A DNA stretch of 34,941 nt from Patescibacteria group bacterium (GCA_018816445.1 JAHIVO010000019.1:1-34941), one strand, 5' to 3'; counted from the first letter of the stretch, positions 1 through 6,281 are shown. Made by a program: numbers and translations. Notes: a model not told the origin generated them from the letters alone.

Positions 1-173
1 GCGATACTGAACGGTTTTTCATCCAATCGTGGAATCCAGACGATAACGAACTGGCCGGGCTGCGATTTCATGGCCTTGTCAAAATAAAATGTTCTAACCC
101 TTTCGTTTTCTTGTTTAATATCTGCGATGGGCAGTACTTCTGGCTGTTCAATTGTACCAAAAGCATGTTCCAT
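1..173 (-). CDS. pyrK: Dihydroorotate dehydrogenase electron-transfer subunit (partial, N-terminal 57 codons)
   Basis: The reading frame enters from the left edge, so only the N-terminus is present. It begins MEHAFGTIEQPEV and contains PGQFVIVWIPRLDEKPFSI, which matches the FAD-binding start of PyrK: a PGQF strand followed by a K/R-P-F/Y-S motif. PyrK carries FAD and a 2Fe-2S cluster and passes electrons from PyrD to NAD+. Its ATG shares one base with the TAA of pyrD (TAATG), which implies translational coupling and a PyrDK complex. The iron-sulphur cysteines would lie outside the window. The alternative is another ferredoxin-reductase-like protein, but the coupling to pyrD makes PyrK much more likely. 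Confidence 0.88.
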   Translation of the reverse strand, partial: MEHAFGTIEQPEVLPIADIKQENERVRTFYFDKAMKSQPGQFVIVWIPRLDEKPFSI

Positions 174-1093
174 TATTTTTCTAGTTTATGGGTTAATGCA
201 ATAAAGTCTTTTAGGCTTTTGTATTTTTTATCCTGCATAAAGTCTTTAATTTCCTGGGTAACTTTTTTAAACACCTCGAGGCCGCGGTAATATATACCAG
301 TGCCTATTTGCACAGCTGAAGCTCCGGCCATAAGCATGGCTAGCGCGTCCTTGCCATAAGTTACCCCGCCGCAGCCGATAATGGGAATGGTTACAGATTT
401 ATAAATGTCATAAATACAGCGTACGGCAATAGGATGCAGGGCTGGACCGGAAATTCCACCGATTTTAAAATCCAAAATTGGCTGGCCTGTCTGGATATCA
501 ATAATCATGCCCGGACCCATAGTATTAGTAGCGGTAATAGCATCAGCTCCACCAGCTTCAGCTGCTTTGGCTACTTCGCCAATAGGCTGGGAATCAGGTG
601 AAATTTTTACAAAAATTGGCAGCTTGGTATTTTCTTTGACTGCCCGGGTAATTTTTTCCGTATTTCGGGGAGTGTTTTGGCCAGCTAAGGTTCCATAGCC
701 AGGCGTGTGTGGACAGGACAGGGCTAATTCAACTGCAGCAAATTCGCCGGGCAGGAATTTTTCTGCCATCATGGCAAACTCTTTTTCGTCCTGACCAATG
801 ATACTGGCGATGATTGGGGCACTCAGATCCTTAAGATCAGAAAATTCTTTTTTTGCCTGGTCTACGCCCGGATTGGAATAGCCAATGGCGTTCATCATGC
901 CGCCGGCAAAAGTGATAATATTGGGAGCGGCGTGGCCGGCGCGCTCTTCTAGGCTGATTGATTTTATAACACAGGCGCCGGCCCCATTCTTAATCACGTT
1001 ATTAAGCGAGGCGCGGGAAACTCCCATAATGCCTGAAGCCAGCATGGTGGGATTGGTCAGGTTTATTCCGGCAATATTTGTGCTTATGTCCAT
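173..1093 (-). CDS. pyrD: Dihydroorotate dehydrogenase, class 1B catalytic subunit
   Basis: This 306-residue FMN protein oxidises dihydroorotate to orotate in UMP synthesis. Visible signatures are NPTMLASGIMG at the N-terminus, the active-site loop ALSCPHTPGYG with Cys127 as the expected catalytic base (class 1 enzymes use Cys), KISPD, the TATNT strand, GGISGPALHP, and the FMN phosphate-binding IIGCGG and AVQIGTGI near the C-terminus. SCPH instead of the commoner SCPN resembles archaeal-type PyrD. Length is normal. The gene starts 4 bases after pyrI and overlaps pyrK by one base, so it is an internal operon gene. No Shine-Dalgarno sequence is visible before its ATG. Class 1B rather than 1A is inferred from the adjacent pyrK. 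Confidence 0.95.
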   Translation of the reverse strand: MDISTNIAGINLTNPTMLASGIMGVSRASLNNVIKNGAGACVIKSISLEERAGHAAPNIITFAGGMMNAIGYSNPGVDQAKKEFSDLKDLSAPIIASIIGQDEKEFAMMAEKFLPGEFAAVELALSCPHTPGYGTLAGQNTPRNTEKITRAVKENTKLPIFVKISPDSQPIGEVAKAAEAGGADAITATNTMGPGMIIDIQTGQPILDFKIGGISGPALHPIAVRCIYDIYKSVTIPIIGCGGVTYGKDALAMLMAGASAVQIGTGIYYRGLEVFKKVTQEIKDFMQDKKYKSLKDFIALTHKLEK

Positions 1094-1097
1094 GTAG

Positions 1098-1550
1098 TTA
1101 GATTACTTCAATTTCGTGTTCTTTGAAATATCTTTCGCAATAAGCGCAGCGGAGTTCTATCTTTTTGCCATTTTCTTTGAAAAATCGCGTTGTAGCCACA
1201 GGATCATGGTTGGTAACGCAGGCTGGATTAGGGCATTTTACAATACCTTCCAAGGTTTCAGGCAGCTCAACATTGAATTTTTTTACAATCTTATGGTTTC
1301 TAATGATATTCATGGTGGCGGTTGGCGCAACGATGGCAATTTTATTTACTTCAGCGGGTGTTAATTCTTTATCTTCAATTTTAATTACGTCTTTTTTACC
1401 GTGTTTTTTACTGTGAAATCCAATGCCCAGGGTAACTGTTCTATTCCATTGGCGCAGATTGAGCAGGTCAATAATGCCCATGCCCTGGCCGTCTGGTATA
1501 TGGTCAATGACTGTACCATCTTTTATAGCGTAAACTTTATAAGCTCTCAT
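1098..1550 (-). CDS. pyrI: Aspartate carbamoyltransferase regulatory subunit
   Basis: PyrI is the regulatory subunit of aspartate transcarbamoylase; it binds nucleotides and joins PyrB trimers into the allosteric holoenzyme. The 150 residues show an N-terminal allosteric domain with the family pattern VIDHIPDGQG and a C-terminal zinc domain with Cys106, Cys111, Cys135 and Cys138 (C-x4-C ... C-x2-C), all four ligands intact. Length is typical. It follows pyrB after 52 bases of AT-rich repetitive spacer. The pyrB-pyrI pairing is like enterobacteria and archaea, and suggests CTP/ATP feedback control of the first committed step. The start has no obvious ribosome-binding site. Confidence 0.96.
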   Translation of the reverse strand: MRAYKVYAIKDGTVIDHIPDGQGMGIIDLLNLRQWNRTVTLGIGFHSKKHGKKDVIKIEDKELTPAEVNKIAIVAPTATMNIIRNHKIVKKFNVELPETLEGIVKCPNPACVTNHDPVATTRFFKENGKKIELRCAYCERYFKEHEIEVI

Positions 1551-1552
1551 AT

Positions 1553-1598
1553 AGTTTATAGTTAATGGTTAATGGTTGATAGTTTATGGTTGAGCTTG
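1553..1598. repeat. AT-rich degenerate tandem repeat in pyrB-pyrI spacer
   Basis: The spacer is built of short near-repeats of the type GTTAATGG / GTTTATGGTT. The same style of repeat occurs between other minus-strand genes at about 6836-6914, 23902-23950 and 25709-25760. No reading frame or strong hairpin is seen. Confidence 0.6.
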
Positions 1599-1602
1599 AA
1601 TT

Positions 1603-2520
1603 TTATACCTTGCCCAAGACCAAAGCCAAGAGTGCTTCTCTGACAAAGAGACCATTATTAGCCTGCTCAAAATAGTAGGCGTAGGGAGTATTATCAACTT
1701 CATAATTGATTTCATTAACACGCGGCAGGGGGTGTAGTATCTTGAAATTTTTCTTTACCTTAGTCAGCAGCTTATTGGTGATAATATAGGCGTCTTTTAC
1801 TTTTTCATATTCCATGGGATCGCCAAAGCGTTCTTTTTGGATGCGCGTAGCATAAAAAATATCCAGCTTGGGCATGATGCGTTCAGGTTCTGTATGGGTG
1901 GAATATTTAGCTTTTAATTTTTTTAGGTCATGGGTTACGTAAGATGGCATTTGCAAAGACGGCGGAGCAATGAAGAACAACCTGGCTCCGAACATGCCCA
2001 AGGCATAAGCTAGGGAATGGGTGGTGCGCCCGTATTTAAGGTCGCCCACCAAGGCTACGTTCAATCCTTTTAATTTTTTTTGGGTTTCTAAAATGGAAAA
2101 TAGGTCCAGAAAAGTCTGGGTTGGATGCTGGTTAGCTCCGTCACCCCCGTTTAAAATCGGGTTGTTAGACACTTCTGAGGCCAGGCGGGCAGATCCTTCC
2201 AGCGAGTGGCGCATGGCAATGACATCACAGTATTTATCCACGATTTTTATTGAATCAGAAACAGATTCTCCCTTGGAAGCTGAACTGGATTTTGCTTCGG
2301 CCAGGGAAATAATTGAGCCACCCAGTCTTTCCATAGCAGATTCAAATGAAAAACGTGTCCTAGTGGAAGGTTCAAAAAATAAGCTGGCCAGAATTTTGTG
2401 TTTGAGCAGGATTGGGTTGACCTTTATCTTGAATTTCTTGGCCGTGTTTAAAATGTGCATGATCTCCTCTTTGGTAAAATCTTTGATGGAAATAATGTTA
2501 CGGTTTTTAAAAGGCTTCAT
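1603..2520 (-). CDS. pyrB: Aspartate carbamoyltransferase catalytic subunit
   Basis: This enzyme condenses carbamoyl phosphate with aspartate. The 305 residues carry the carbamoyl-phosphate loop PSTRTRF (51-57), the SASKGES segment with Lys83 in the position of the active-site lysine from the neighbouring subunit, MRHSLEGS, HPTQ (132-135), the aspartate-domain GDLKYGRTTHSLAYAL, and the C-terminal LHPLPRVNEI. All catalytic motifs are intact and length is normal. It is the first gene of pyrB-pyrI-pyrD-pyrK. There is no Shine-Dalgarno sequence before its ATG. About 20 bases upstream of the ATG lies the T-tract of an intrinsic terminator, so expression probably depends on read-through (see the leader entries). 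Confidence 0.97.
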   Translation of the reverse strand: MKPFKNRNIISIKDFTKEEIMHILNTAKKFKIKVNPILLKHKILASLFFEPSTRTRFSFESAMERLGGSIISLAEAKSSSASKGESVSDSIKIVDKYCDVIAMRHSLEGSARLASEVSNNPILNGGDGANQHPTQTFLDLFSILETQKKLKGLNVALVGDLKYGRTTHSLAYALGMFGARLFFIAPPSLQMPSYVTHDLKKLKAKYSTHTEPERIMPKLDIFYATRIQKERFGDPMEYEKVKDAYIITNKLLTKVKKNFKILHPLPRVNEINYEVDNTPYAYYFEQANNGLFVREALLALVLGKV

Positions 2521-2540
2521 GTTATTAATATTTAAGTTAT

Positions 2541-2570
2541 TAAAAAAAATTCCCCGTTTTCGGGGGAATT
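2541..2570 (-). terminator. Intrinsic terminator / candidate attenuator in the pyr leader
   Basis: On the minus strand a GC-rich hairpin (AATTCCCC... GGGGAATT, loop around CGAAAACG) is followed at once by a run of eight T. It ends about 20 bases before the pyrB start codon, downstream of a separate hairpin that can already serve the gene before it. That placement fits an attenuator better than a simple end-of-gene terminator. Confidence 0.7.
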
Positions 2571-2573
2571 ATA

Positions 2574-2624
2574 TCACCTTTGATTTAAATAATTTGTTTG
2601 ATCTGGGGAAATTATCTTTTTCAT
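2574..2624 (-). CDS. Possible pyr operon leader peptide, 16 aa
   Basis: A short frame encodes MKKIISPDQTNYLNQR and stops (TGA) four bases before the left arm of the pyr terminator hairpin. A GGAG lies 3 bases upstream of its ATG. By analogy with E. coli pyrL, ribosomes following RNA polymerase closely to this stop would cover the left hairpin arm and allow read-through into pyrB. This is inference: the peptide has no family. If the promoter at 2637-2665 is used, transcription would start near the GGAG, so the peptide would be translated from a very short leader. Confidence 0.4.
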   Translation of the reverse strand: MKKIISPDQTNYLNQR

Positions 2625-2636
2625 ATTCTCCATATT

Positions 2637-2665
2637 ATAATATCAAGGATTTCAGTTTATGTAAA
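2637..2665 (-). promoter_or_regulatory. pyrB: Candidate pyr operon promoter
   Basis: Minus-strand TTTACA (2660-2665) is separated by 17 bases from TATTAT (2637-2642). An overlapping TATAAT lies 3 bases further on at a less good spacing. It sits between the terminator of the upstream gene and the leader peptide. Confidence 0.5.
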
Positions 2666-2681
2666 GTAATTAATAAGAATA

Positions 2682-2705
2682 CCCTGCTATTTTGCGATAG
2701 CAGGG
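2682..2705 (-). terminator. Hairpin terminator after the phosphatidyltransferase gene
   Basis: A 9-bp perfect stem CCCTGCTAT / ATAGCAGGG with a 6-base loop lies 14 bases past the stop codon. The following tract (TATTCTTATT) is only moderately T-rich. Confidence 0.65.
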
Positions 2706-2718
2706 CATGAATAAGGCT

Positions 2719-3408
2719 TTATTCTTGCGGCAAGGATGCCCTCGGGGCGCGGATAAACCTCTGGAGCCAGGTAATTCCTTGAACTAAGCCGATGACGGCT
2801 ACGCACCAGAACAATATAGGCATGTCCAGGATTGGCTCAGTTATCAGTAGAGCAATTATACATGAACCGCCCAGGAGTATTAGAAAAACAGTGCGCGTCA
2901 AGGGTTTCTTTTCGCCCAGTGTCAGCCCAACTCCCTCTACTTTGGCCCGGATCCAGCTTGAGGCGAGGTTGAAAGGATACGAAAGGATGACCATGAAGAG
3001 TGCTATCCAATGCAGCCAGTTTAATTCCGATAGCTGGATAAAGGCTGGCAATACATATATGAGTATGCCCAGCCAGAGTGCAGCATCAGCGTGCCGGTCA
3101 ACAAACGGGTCAACCATCTGTCCGCGTTTGATTTGCAGTTCGGAACGGCGGTTCTTTTCGTCGAGCATGCGAGCCAGGAGACCGTCGGCCATATCAGTCA
3201 GAGAGCTGAGCAGGCCAAGGATTAGGGCTGGCAAGAATATACCAAAGGCAAGAAAGCCTCCAGCAGCAACGGCTAGAGCCAATCCAGACCAGCTGAGCCA
3301 GTCGGGATTAAATCCGCGACTTGCTAAGCGTTCCACAACCGGTCCTAGGTATTTTGTTGTAAATAGGTGCAGCCTTGTGGGCACCGAAGCAATTTGCTTT
3401 TCGTGCAT
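2719..3408 (-). CDS. CDP-alcohol phosphatidyltransferase family membrane protein
   Basis: The family transfers a phospho-alcohol from a CDP-alcohol (for example CDP-diacylglycerol) in the membrane. The signature is present as D72-x2-D75-G76-x2-A-R80 and G96-x3-D100-x3-D104, so all metal-binding aspartates are intact. The spacer between AR and the second glycine is 15 residues instead of the usual 8. Several hydrophobic segments (about 42-70, 108-130, 135-152, 172-215) fit a six-helix topology. The 229-residue length is normal. A good AGGAG site and its own promoter and terminator make it monocistronic, and its base composition is more GC-rich than the pyr genes. The exact substrate (glycerol-phosphate, inositol-phosphate or other) cannot be read from sequence. 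Confidence 0.88.
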   Translation of the reverse strand: MHEKQIASVPTRLHLFTTKYLGPVVERLASRGFNPDWLSWSGLALAVAAGGFLAFGIFLPALILGLLSSLTDMADGLLARMLDEKNRRSELQIKRGQMVDPFVDRHADAALWLGILIYVLPAFIQLSELNWLHWIALFMVILSYPFNLASSWIRAKVEGVGLTLGEKKPLTRTVFLILLGGSCIIALLITEPILDMPILFWCVAVIGLVQGITWLQRFIRAPRASLPQE

Positions 3409-3453
3409 ATTAATTATTCTCCTAAAGAAAGAGCAAACATAATCTAATGATGT

Positions 3454-3481
3454 ATCATAGCAAAAGAGCGCTGGTTGTCAA
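3454..3481 (-). promoter_or_regulatory. Promoter of the phosphatidyltransferase gene
   Basis: Minus-strand TTGACA (3476-3481), 16-base spacer, TATGAT (3454-3459). The -35 box begins 7 bases past the hairpin at 3489-3515, the same terminator-then-TTGACA arrangement used by the small genes upstream. Confidence 0.75.
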
Positions 3482-3488
3482 ATTAATT

Positions 3489-3515
3489 CCCCCACACCAG
3501 AACTTGGTGTGGGGG
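3489..3515. terminator. Second strong hairpin between the small-gene array and the next promoter
   Basis: An 11-bp perfect stem CCCCCACACCA / TGGTGTGGGGG with a 5-base loop. It directly follows the T-tract of the terminator at 3517-3562 and precedes the next TTGACA box. It has no T-tract of its own on the minus strand, so it may be a back-up or insulating hairpin. Confidence 0.5.
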
Positions 3516-3516
3516 T

Positions 3517-3562
3517 AAAAAAAAGCGCACAGTAACTTTAAAGACAAGTTGCATTGCGCGCT
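3517..3562 (-). terminator. Intrinsic terminator of the first small-barrel gene
   Basis: Minus-strand imperfect hairpin (AGCGC... AACTT / AAGTT... GCGCT) that begins within the stop codon and ends in eight T. Confidence 0.75.
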
Positions 3563-3911
3563 ATTGTTGGCCATCGCCGTTATCACTGAAGATATCATGG
3601 AAGATGGCTCCTCGGGGTTTGCGGCTTAATCGCGTAATTCTCGTACCTTCAGGTAGATTTTCTAGGTAGAGATAAGCCATATATAGATGAACTTTACATG
3701 TGCCTGATCCAGCTTTTGTTAATGGCTGACCATTAACCTTTATGCCCGAGACGTTACCCTCTGGAAATCTGCCGTTGCCAGTATCCACATGGAACTGAAG
3801 CTGGTCATTAAGCTGGATTGTTTCTCCATCCACAACAGTGATTTCAGTTAAGCCATTGGTATCCCCGGTAATTATGCCAACAGTGTTTTGGGCTTTGCTT
3901 TTTGGTGTCAT
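3561..3911 (-). CDS. Small predicted beta-barrel protein, array member A (116 aa)
   Basis: No named family is recognised. Starting at the ATG at 3911, which follows GAGGGG by 4 bases (a longer TTG start at 3944 has no such site), the protein reads VGIITGDTNG, then a hydrophobic strand and LNDQLQF (35-40), GNVSGIKVNGQPL (52-64), TCKVHL (71-76) and LPEGTRITRL (86-95). That order (G-x-V/I strand, GD-x-L/I loop, V-x-S/G-I strand, A/T-x-V strand, R/E-G-x-x-I end) resembles the small barrel of EF-Tu domain 2 and of the U32 peptidase C-terminal domain. It has no signal peptide or membrane segment. It has its own promoter and terminator. The C-terminal 20 residues are polar. Fold assignment is inference from pattern. 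Confidence 0.7.
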   Translation of the reverse strand: MTPKSKAQNTVGIITGDTNGLTEITVVDGETIQLNDQLQFHVDTGNGRFPEGNVSGIKVNGQPLTKAGSGTCKVHLYMAYLYLENLPEGTRITRLSRKPRGAIFHDIFSDNGDGQQ

Positions 3912-3963
3912 GATTCCCCTCTGTTTTGTGTTCAAAAGGTGCAAAATATAAAAAGGTCATGTT

Positions 3964-3993
3964 ATAGTAACACCGTAATATAAAGATTGTCAA
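3964..3993 (-). promoter_or_regulatory. Promoter of array member A
   Basis: Minus-strand TTGACA (3988-3993), 18-base spacer, TACTAT (3964-3969). The -35 box lies 17 bases beyond the T-tract of the preceding terminator. Confidence 0.6.
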
Positions 3994-4009
3994 ATAGTGC
4001 ATTGGGAGT

Positions 4010-4050
4010 AAAAAAAGGGCGCGTAATCTGTTCTATCTTAGATTACGCGC
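4010..4050 (-). terminator. Intrinsic terminator of array member B
   Basis: Minus-strand 11-bp perfect stem GCGCGTAATCT / AGATTACGCGC with a 10-base loop, followed by CC and seven T. Confidence 0.85.
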
Positions 4051-4072
4051 TAAATGTTAACTCGCGGATGCT

Positions 4073-4396
4073 TTACCAGATGGTTCTCTTTCCATCTTTT
4101 GGCGGATGCTGATAGTTGAAGCCGGGGCGGTTGGCTAGCGTGGCTGCAGAGCCAACTGGCGGGGCAGATCCCTGAAAAGTCATATTTAGACTGGCGGTGC
4201 ATTGTCCAGTTGTCACTTCATCCTGAGCATTTCCCCCTCCTGTTGTTAAGGATAAGATGCTGCCCGTGAACTGTTTACTGCCTTTTTTAAATTTCAGGGT
4301 GTCATTTACTTTGACGCCGCAACCCTGAACTTGGATAATGACGGTATTGTTGTCATCAACCCCAACAATCGTTCCGACTACGTCTCCGATTTTCAT
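4073..4396 (-). CDS. Small predicted beta-barrel protein, array member B (107 aa)
   Basis: Not a named family by eye. The sequence MKIGDVVGTIVGVDDNN, VKVNDTLKF (28-36), FTGSILSL (43-50), QDEVTTGQCTASL (58-70) fits a single EF-Tu-domain-2-like barrel well: a G-T-I strand, the N/G-D-x-L loop, the x-G-x-I-x-S/L strand and the V-x-x-G-Q-x-x-x strand. The tail after residue 75 is Pro/Gly-rich and ends GKRTIW; member C ends ERTVWH, so both share an RT-[I/V]-W ending. The ATG at 4396 overlaps the stop of a 23-codon upstream frame (ATGA) and has only a weak site of its own; a GTG at 4408 is possible. Own terminator downstream. Confidence 0.68.
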   Translation of the reverse strand: MKIGDVVGTIVGVDDNNTVIIQVQGCGVKVNDTLKFKKGSKQFTGSILSLTTGGGNAQDEVTTGQCTASLNMTFQGSAPPVGSAATLANRPGFNYQHPPKDGKRTIW

Positions 4397-4464
4397 TTTT
4401 TGCCCCACTTTCTCTGGTTGCTAAAGTGAGATTCAGATCCCCGGGTAAAACCATCTTTAGTCAT
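4393..4464 (-). CDS. Upstream 23-codon frame overlapping member B (ATGA)
   Basis: A short frame (MTKDGFTRGSESH... QRKWGKK) begins 5 bases after GGAG within GGAGGG and ends with a TGA that overlaps the ATG of member B. The last codons are AAA AAA TGA in a run of six A. It may be a leader peptide that brings ribosomes to B by termination-reinitiation, or B may be reached by a -1 shift on the A-run, giving an N-terminally extended protein. A simple sequencing or real frameshift in the run is a third explanation. Confidence 0.45.
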   Translation of the reverse strand: MTKDGFTRGSESHFSNQRKWGKK

Positions 4465-4526
4465 GATCCCTCCGTACTTTTTTGGATGATTGGTAAAATA
4501 GCATTGTTGTATTTTGTTTTATTTAA

Positions 4527-4553
4527 CTTATAAATTTATTGATTTTTTGTCAA
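4527..4553 (-). promoter_or_regulatory. Promoter of array member B
   Basis: Minus-strand TTGACA (4548-4553) and TATAAG (4527-4532) at a short 15-base spacing; TAAGTT lies at 17. It is about 25 bases past the terminator of member C. Confidence 0.5.
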
Positions 4554-4576
4554 ATACTCTTCAATAAATTCAGAGT

Positions 4577-4610
4577 AAAAAAAGAGCGCACCTGTAAGTT
4601 TTAGGTGCGC
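4577..4610 (-). terminator. Intrinsic terminator of array member C
   Basis: Minus-strand 8-bp stem GCGCACCT / AGGTGCGC followed by TC and seven T. The trailing TTTTTTTACTC is shared with the terminator of member B. Confidence 0.85.
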
Positions 4611-4630
4611 TGGAATTTTGTGGCGGGTGT

Positions 4631-5011
4631 TTAGTGCCAGACTGTTCTTTCGGGTCGTCCCTTTCCCTTGTCAGGACGCGGTGTGAACCCTTGTGTCAGT
4701 TGGGCAGCACGTTCTGCTTGATCTGCGCGGGCATAGACTTCCCATCCGGTTTTTGGCTGGATAGAAGGTTTACGGCCCACCATGACAGCGCAATCCTGCT
4801 CTGGGAGACAAACGTTGGTTCTCTGGCGTCTGATTTCAATCGAACCAACAGTTGCATTGATGGTGTGTTTCCCATCCGGAGAACGGATCTCTAATCTGCA
4901 TCCTCCGCTAATAGCCTTGTCTGTTACTCTGATGCCGAAGATGCTGGCGCTAGCGTGCTTGGCATCAAAAACCTGGCCTATTAGGACCATTGTACGTCCT
5001 GGGTTGGCCAT
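4631..5011 (-). CDS. Small predicted beta-barrel protein, array member C (126 aa)
   Basis: Not a named family by eye. The ATG at 5011 follows a perfect AAGGAGG by 5 bases, so the upstream GTG at 5017, which lies within that site, is rejected. The barrel-like core is VLIGQVFDAKHASASIF (9-25), GGCRLEI (36-42), TINATVGSIEI (50-60), QDCAVMV (72-78) and KTGWEVYA (87-94); the order and spacing (IG-x-V ... V-x-S-I-x-I ... A-V-x-V ... K-x-G-x-x-V-Y) closely follow the U32-peptidase C-terminal / EF-Tu domain-2 pattern. The last 30 residues are charged and end RTVWH. No signal peptide. Visibly GC-richer than the flanking housekeeping genes. Monocistronic. Confidence 0.72.
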   Translation of the reverse strand: MANPGRTMVLIGQVFDAKHASASIFGIRVTDKAISGGCRLEIRSPDGKHTINATVGSIEIRRQRTNVCLPEQDCAVMVGRKPSIQPKTGWEVYARADQAERAAQLTQGFTPRPDKGKGRPERTVWH

Positions 5012-5072
5012 GACCACCTCCTTGTGCTTTAAGGGTTCTTTGTTTATTTTTTTAGGGATTTAATTTTATATT

Positions 5073-5101
5073 AGCTTATTAAAATTTCTTTTTTTTGTCA
5101 A
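5073..5101 (-). promoter_or_regulatory. Promoter of array member C
   Basis: Minus-strand TTGACA (5096-5101), 17 bases, TAAGCT (5073-5078). The -35 box is 4 bases from the hairpin of member D's terminator. Confidence 0.55.
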
Positions 5102-5140
5102 ATAAGAAGCGCGCATGACTTGTGATAAGTAGCGCGCTTC
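5099..5140 (-). terminator. Hairpin terminator of array member D
   Basis: Minus-strand 9-bp perfect stem GAAGCGCGC / GCGCGCTTC with a 17-base loop, followed by TTATTT, which runs directly into the TTGACA box of member C. Confidence 0.7.
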
Positions 5141-5233
5141 AATGTCTTAGTTTGGAGTGAGATCTAAGTAGTAAAAGTACCATTTACACCTTCCCGATGA
5201 ATGTGCAAAGTAGATTTGCGGTGCTCCCGGCCT

Positions 5234-5536
5234 TTAATTGACAACAAAGACCAGGGTACCGGAACGAGGAAGGTTGCCGCTGCCAATATGGACAGCGCAT
5301 TTTTGGCCTGGCTTCACCTGATCAACAGGCTGTTTACCGATCTGGACTGAACTAGCAATGATTTCAAAACCCGTTCCACCAGTAGGATCAGTCTCGAAAA
5401 AAAGCTTTGCACCGGAGGGGAATCCAGCCTCTTTTGTGGCAATAGCGGTACAACCAAGGTTAGAGAAGTTGCGAAATGTTTTGCCTACCAATGTGAGATC
5501 GGTAGGCCTGCCTACAGTAACGGATTGTCCCGTCAT
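5234..5536 (-). CDS. Small predicted beta-barrel protein, array member D (100 aa)
   Basis: Not a named family by eye. The ATG at 5536 has GGAGG 6 bases upstream; a longer frame reaching 5611 would overlap rnc and has no site, so the short start is used. Recognisable barrel elements are VGKTFRNFSNLGCTAIA (17-33), FPSGAKLFF (39-47), EIIASSVQIGKQPV (58-71), VKPGQKCAVHI (74-84) and LPRSGTLVFVV (89-99). The second half is the clearest EF-Tu-domain-2-like match in the array. No signal peptide or extra tail: it is the bare barrel. It lies 55 bases downstream of rnc, so it may be read from the rnc operon; no separate promoter was found. Confidence 0.72.
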   Translation of the reverse strand: MTGQSVTVGRPTDLTLVGKTFRNFSNLGCTAIATKEAGFPSGAKLFFETDPTGGTGFEIIASSVQIGKQPVDQVKPGQKCAVHIGSGNLPRSGTLVFVVN

Positions 5537-5591
5537 AATAAGCCTCCAGCTGAAATGTGGTTTTGTGATACATGAAAAGGTTCGTATTTTT

Positions 5592-6281
5592 TTACCAGCC
5601 TTTTTGTTCAAGTCCGGCTTCTGCAGCAGCTACCTGCGCTTCGTGCTTTGAAGTGCCTTCGCCTTTAGCAATCAGTTTTTTATCTAAATGAACGCCAACA
5701 ATAAATTTCTTGTTATGGTCAGGGCCAGTTTCTGAAATCACCTTATAGGACGGAGTAATGCCGAATTTTTCCTGGGCTGCTTCCTGGAATTTGCTTTTTG
5801 GGTCCAGATACAGGTGGTTTTGCAGGATAGCTTCCAGCTCGCTAAGGATATGCTCTTTAATGAATTTATCCGCCGTTTCCAGGCCTTGGTCCAGGTAAAT
5901 GGCCCCGATTAGCGCTTCAAAAGCGTTAGCTAAAATATATTGACGGGCTTTGGTGTTGTCGTCTTTGGCTTCCCCTTTTGACAGGTACAGGAATTCATTC
6001 AGTTCCAGCTTTTCAGCGATTTTAGCCAGCATAGTGGAATTAACCAGGCTGGCGCGCCAGTTGGTCAGCTCGCCTTCGGGATTTTTATAATTTAAATAAA
6101 GATGTTTGGTGACTACCAATTCCAAAACCGCATCACCCAGGAATTCCAAGCGCTCATTATGGTCCAGCTTAAAACTAGGGTGCTCATTAATATAGGAGCG
6201 GTGCACCATAGAAGTTGTCAGCAGGTCCTGATTGGTGAAATTAATATTTAATTTTTTCTCCAGCTTGCCGAAATTTTTCAT
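5592..6281 (-). CDS. rnc: Ribonuclease III
   Basis: RNase III cuts double-stranded RNA in rRNA precursors and mRNAs. The 229 residues have the catalytic domain with the signature NERLEFLGDAVLE (42-54; Glu46 and Asp50 are expected metal ligands), the second acidic cluster in ANAFEALIGAIYLD, and a C-terminal double-stranded RNA-binding domain from about 160 (DPKSKFQEAAQEKFG to KHEAQVAAAEAGL). Length is normal and complete. It is the last gene of rpmF-nusB-rnc. AAGGAA upstream of the ATG is one of the few plausible ribosome-binding sites among the housekeeping genes. Long paired leaders such as that of the tRNA-Ile in this window are potential substrates. Confidence 0.97.
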   Translation of the reverse strand: MKNFGKLEKKLNINFTNQDLLTTSMVHRSYINEHPSFKLDHNERLEFLGDAVLELVVTKHLYLNYKNPEGELTNWRASLVNSTMLAKIAEKLELNEFLYLSKGEAKDDNTKARQYILANAFEALIGAIYLDQGLETADKFIKEHILSELEAILQNHLYLDPKSKFQEAAQEKFGITPSYKVISETGPDHNKKFIVGVHLDKKLIAKGEGTSKHEAQVAAAEAGLEQKGW

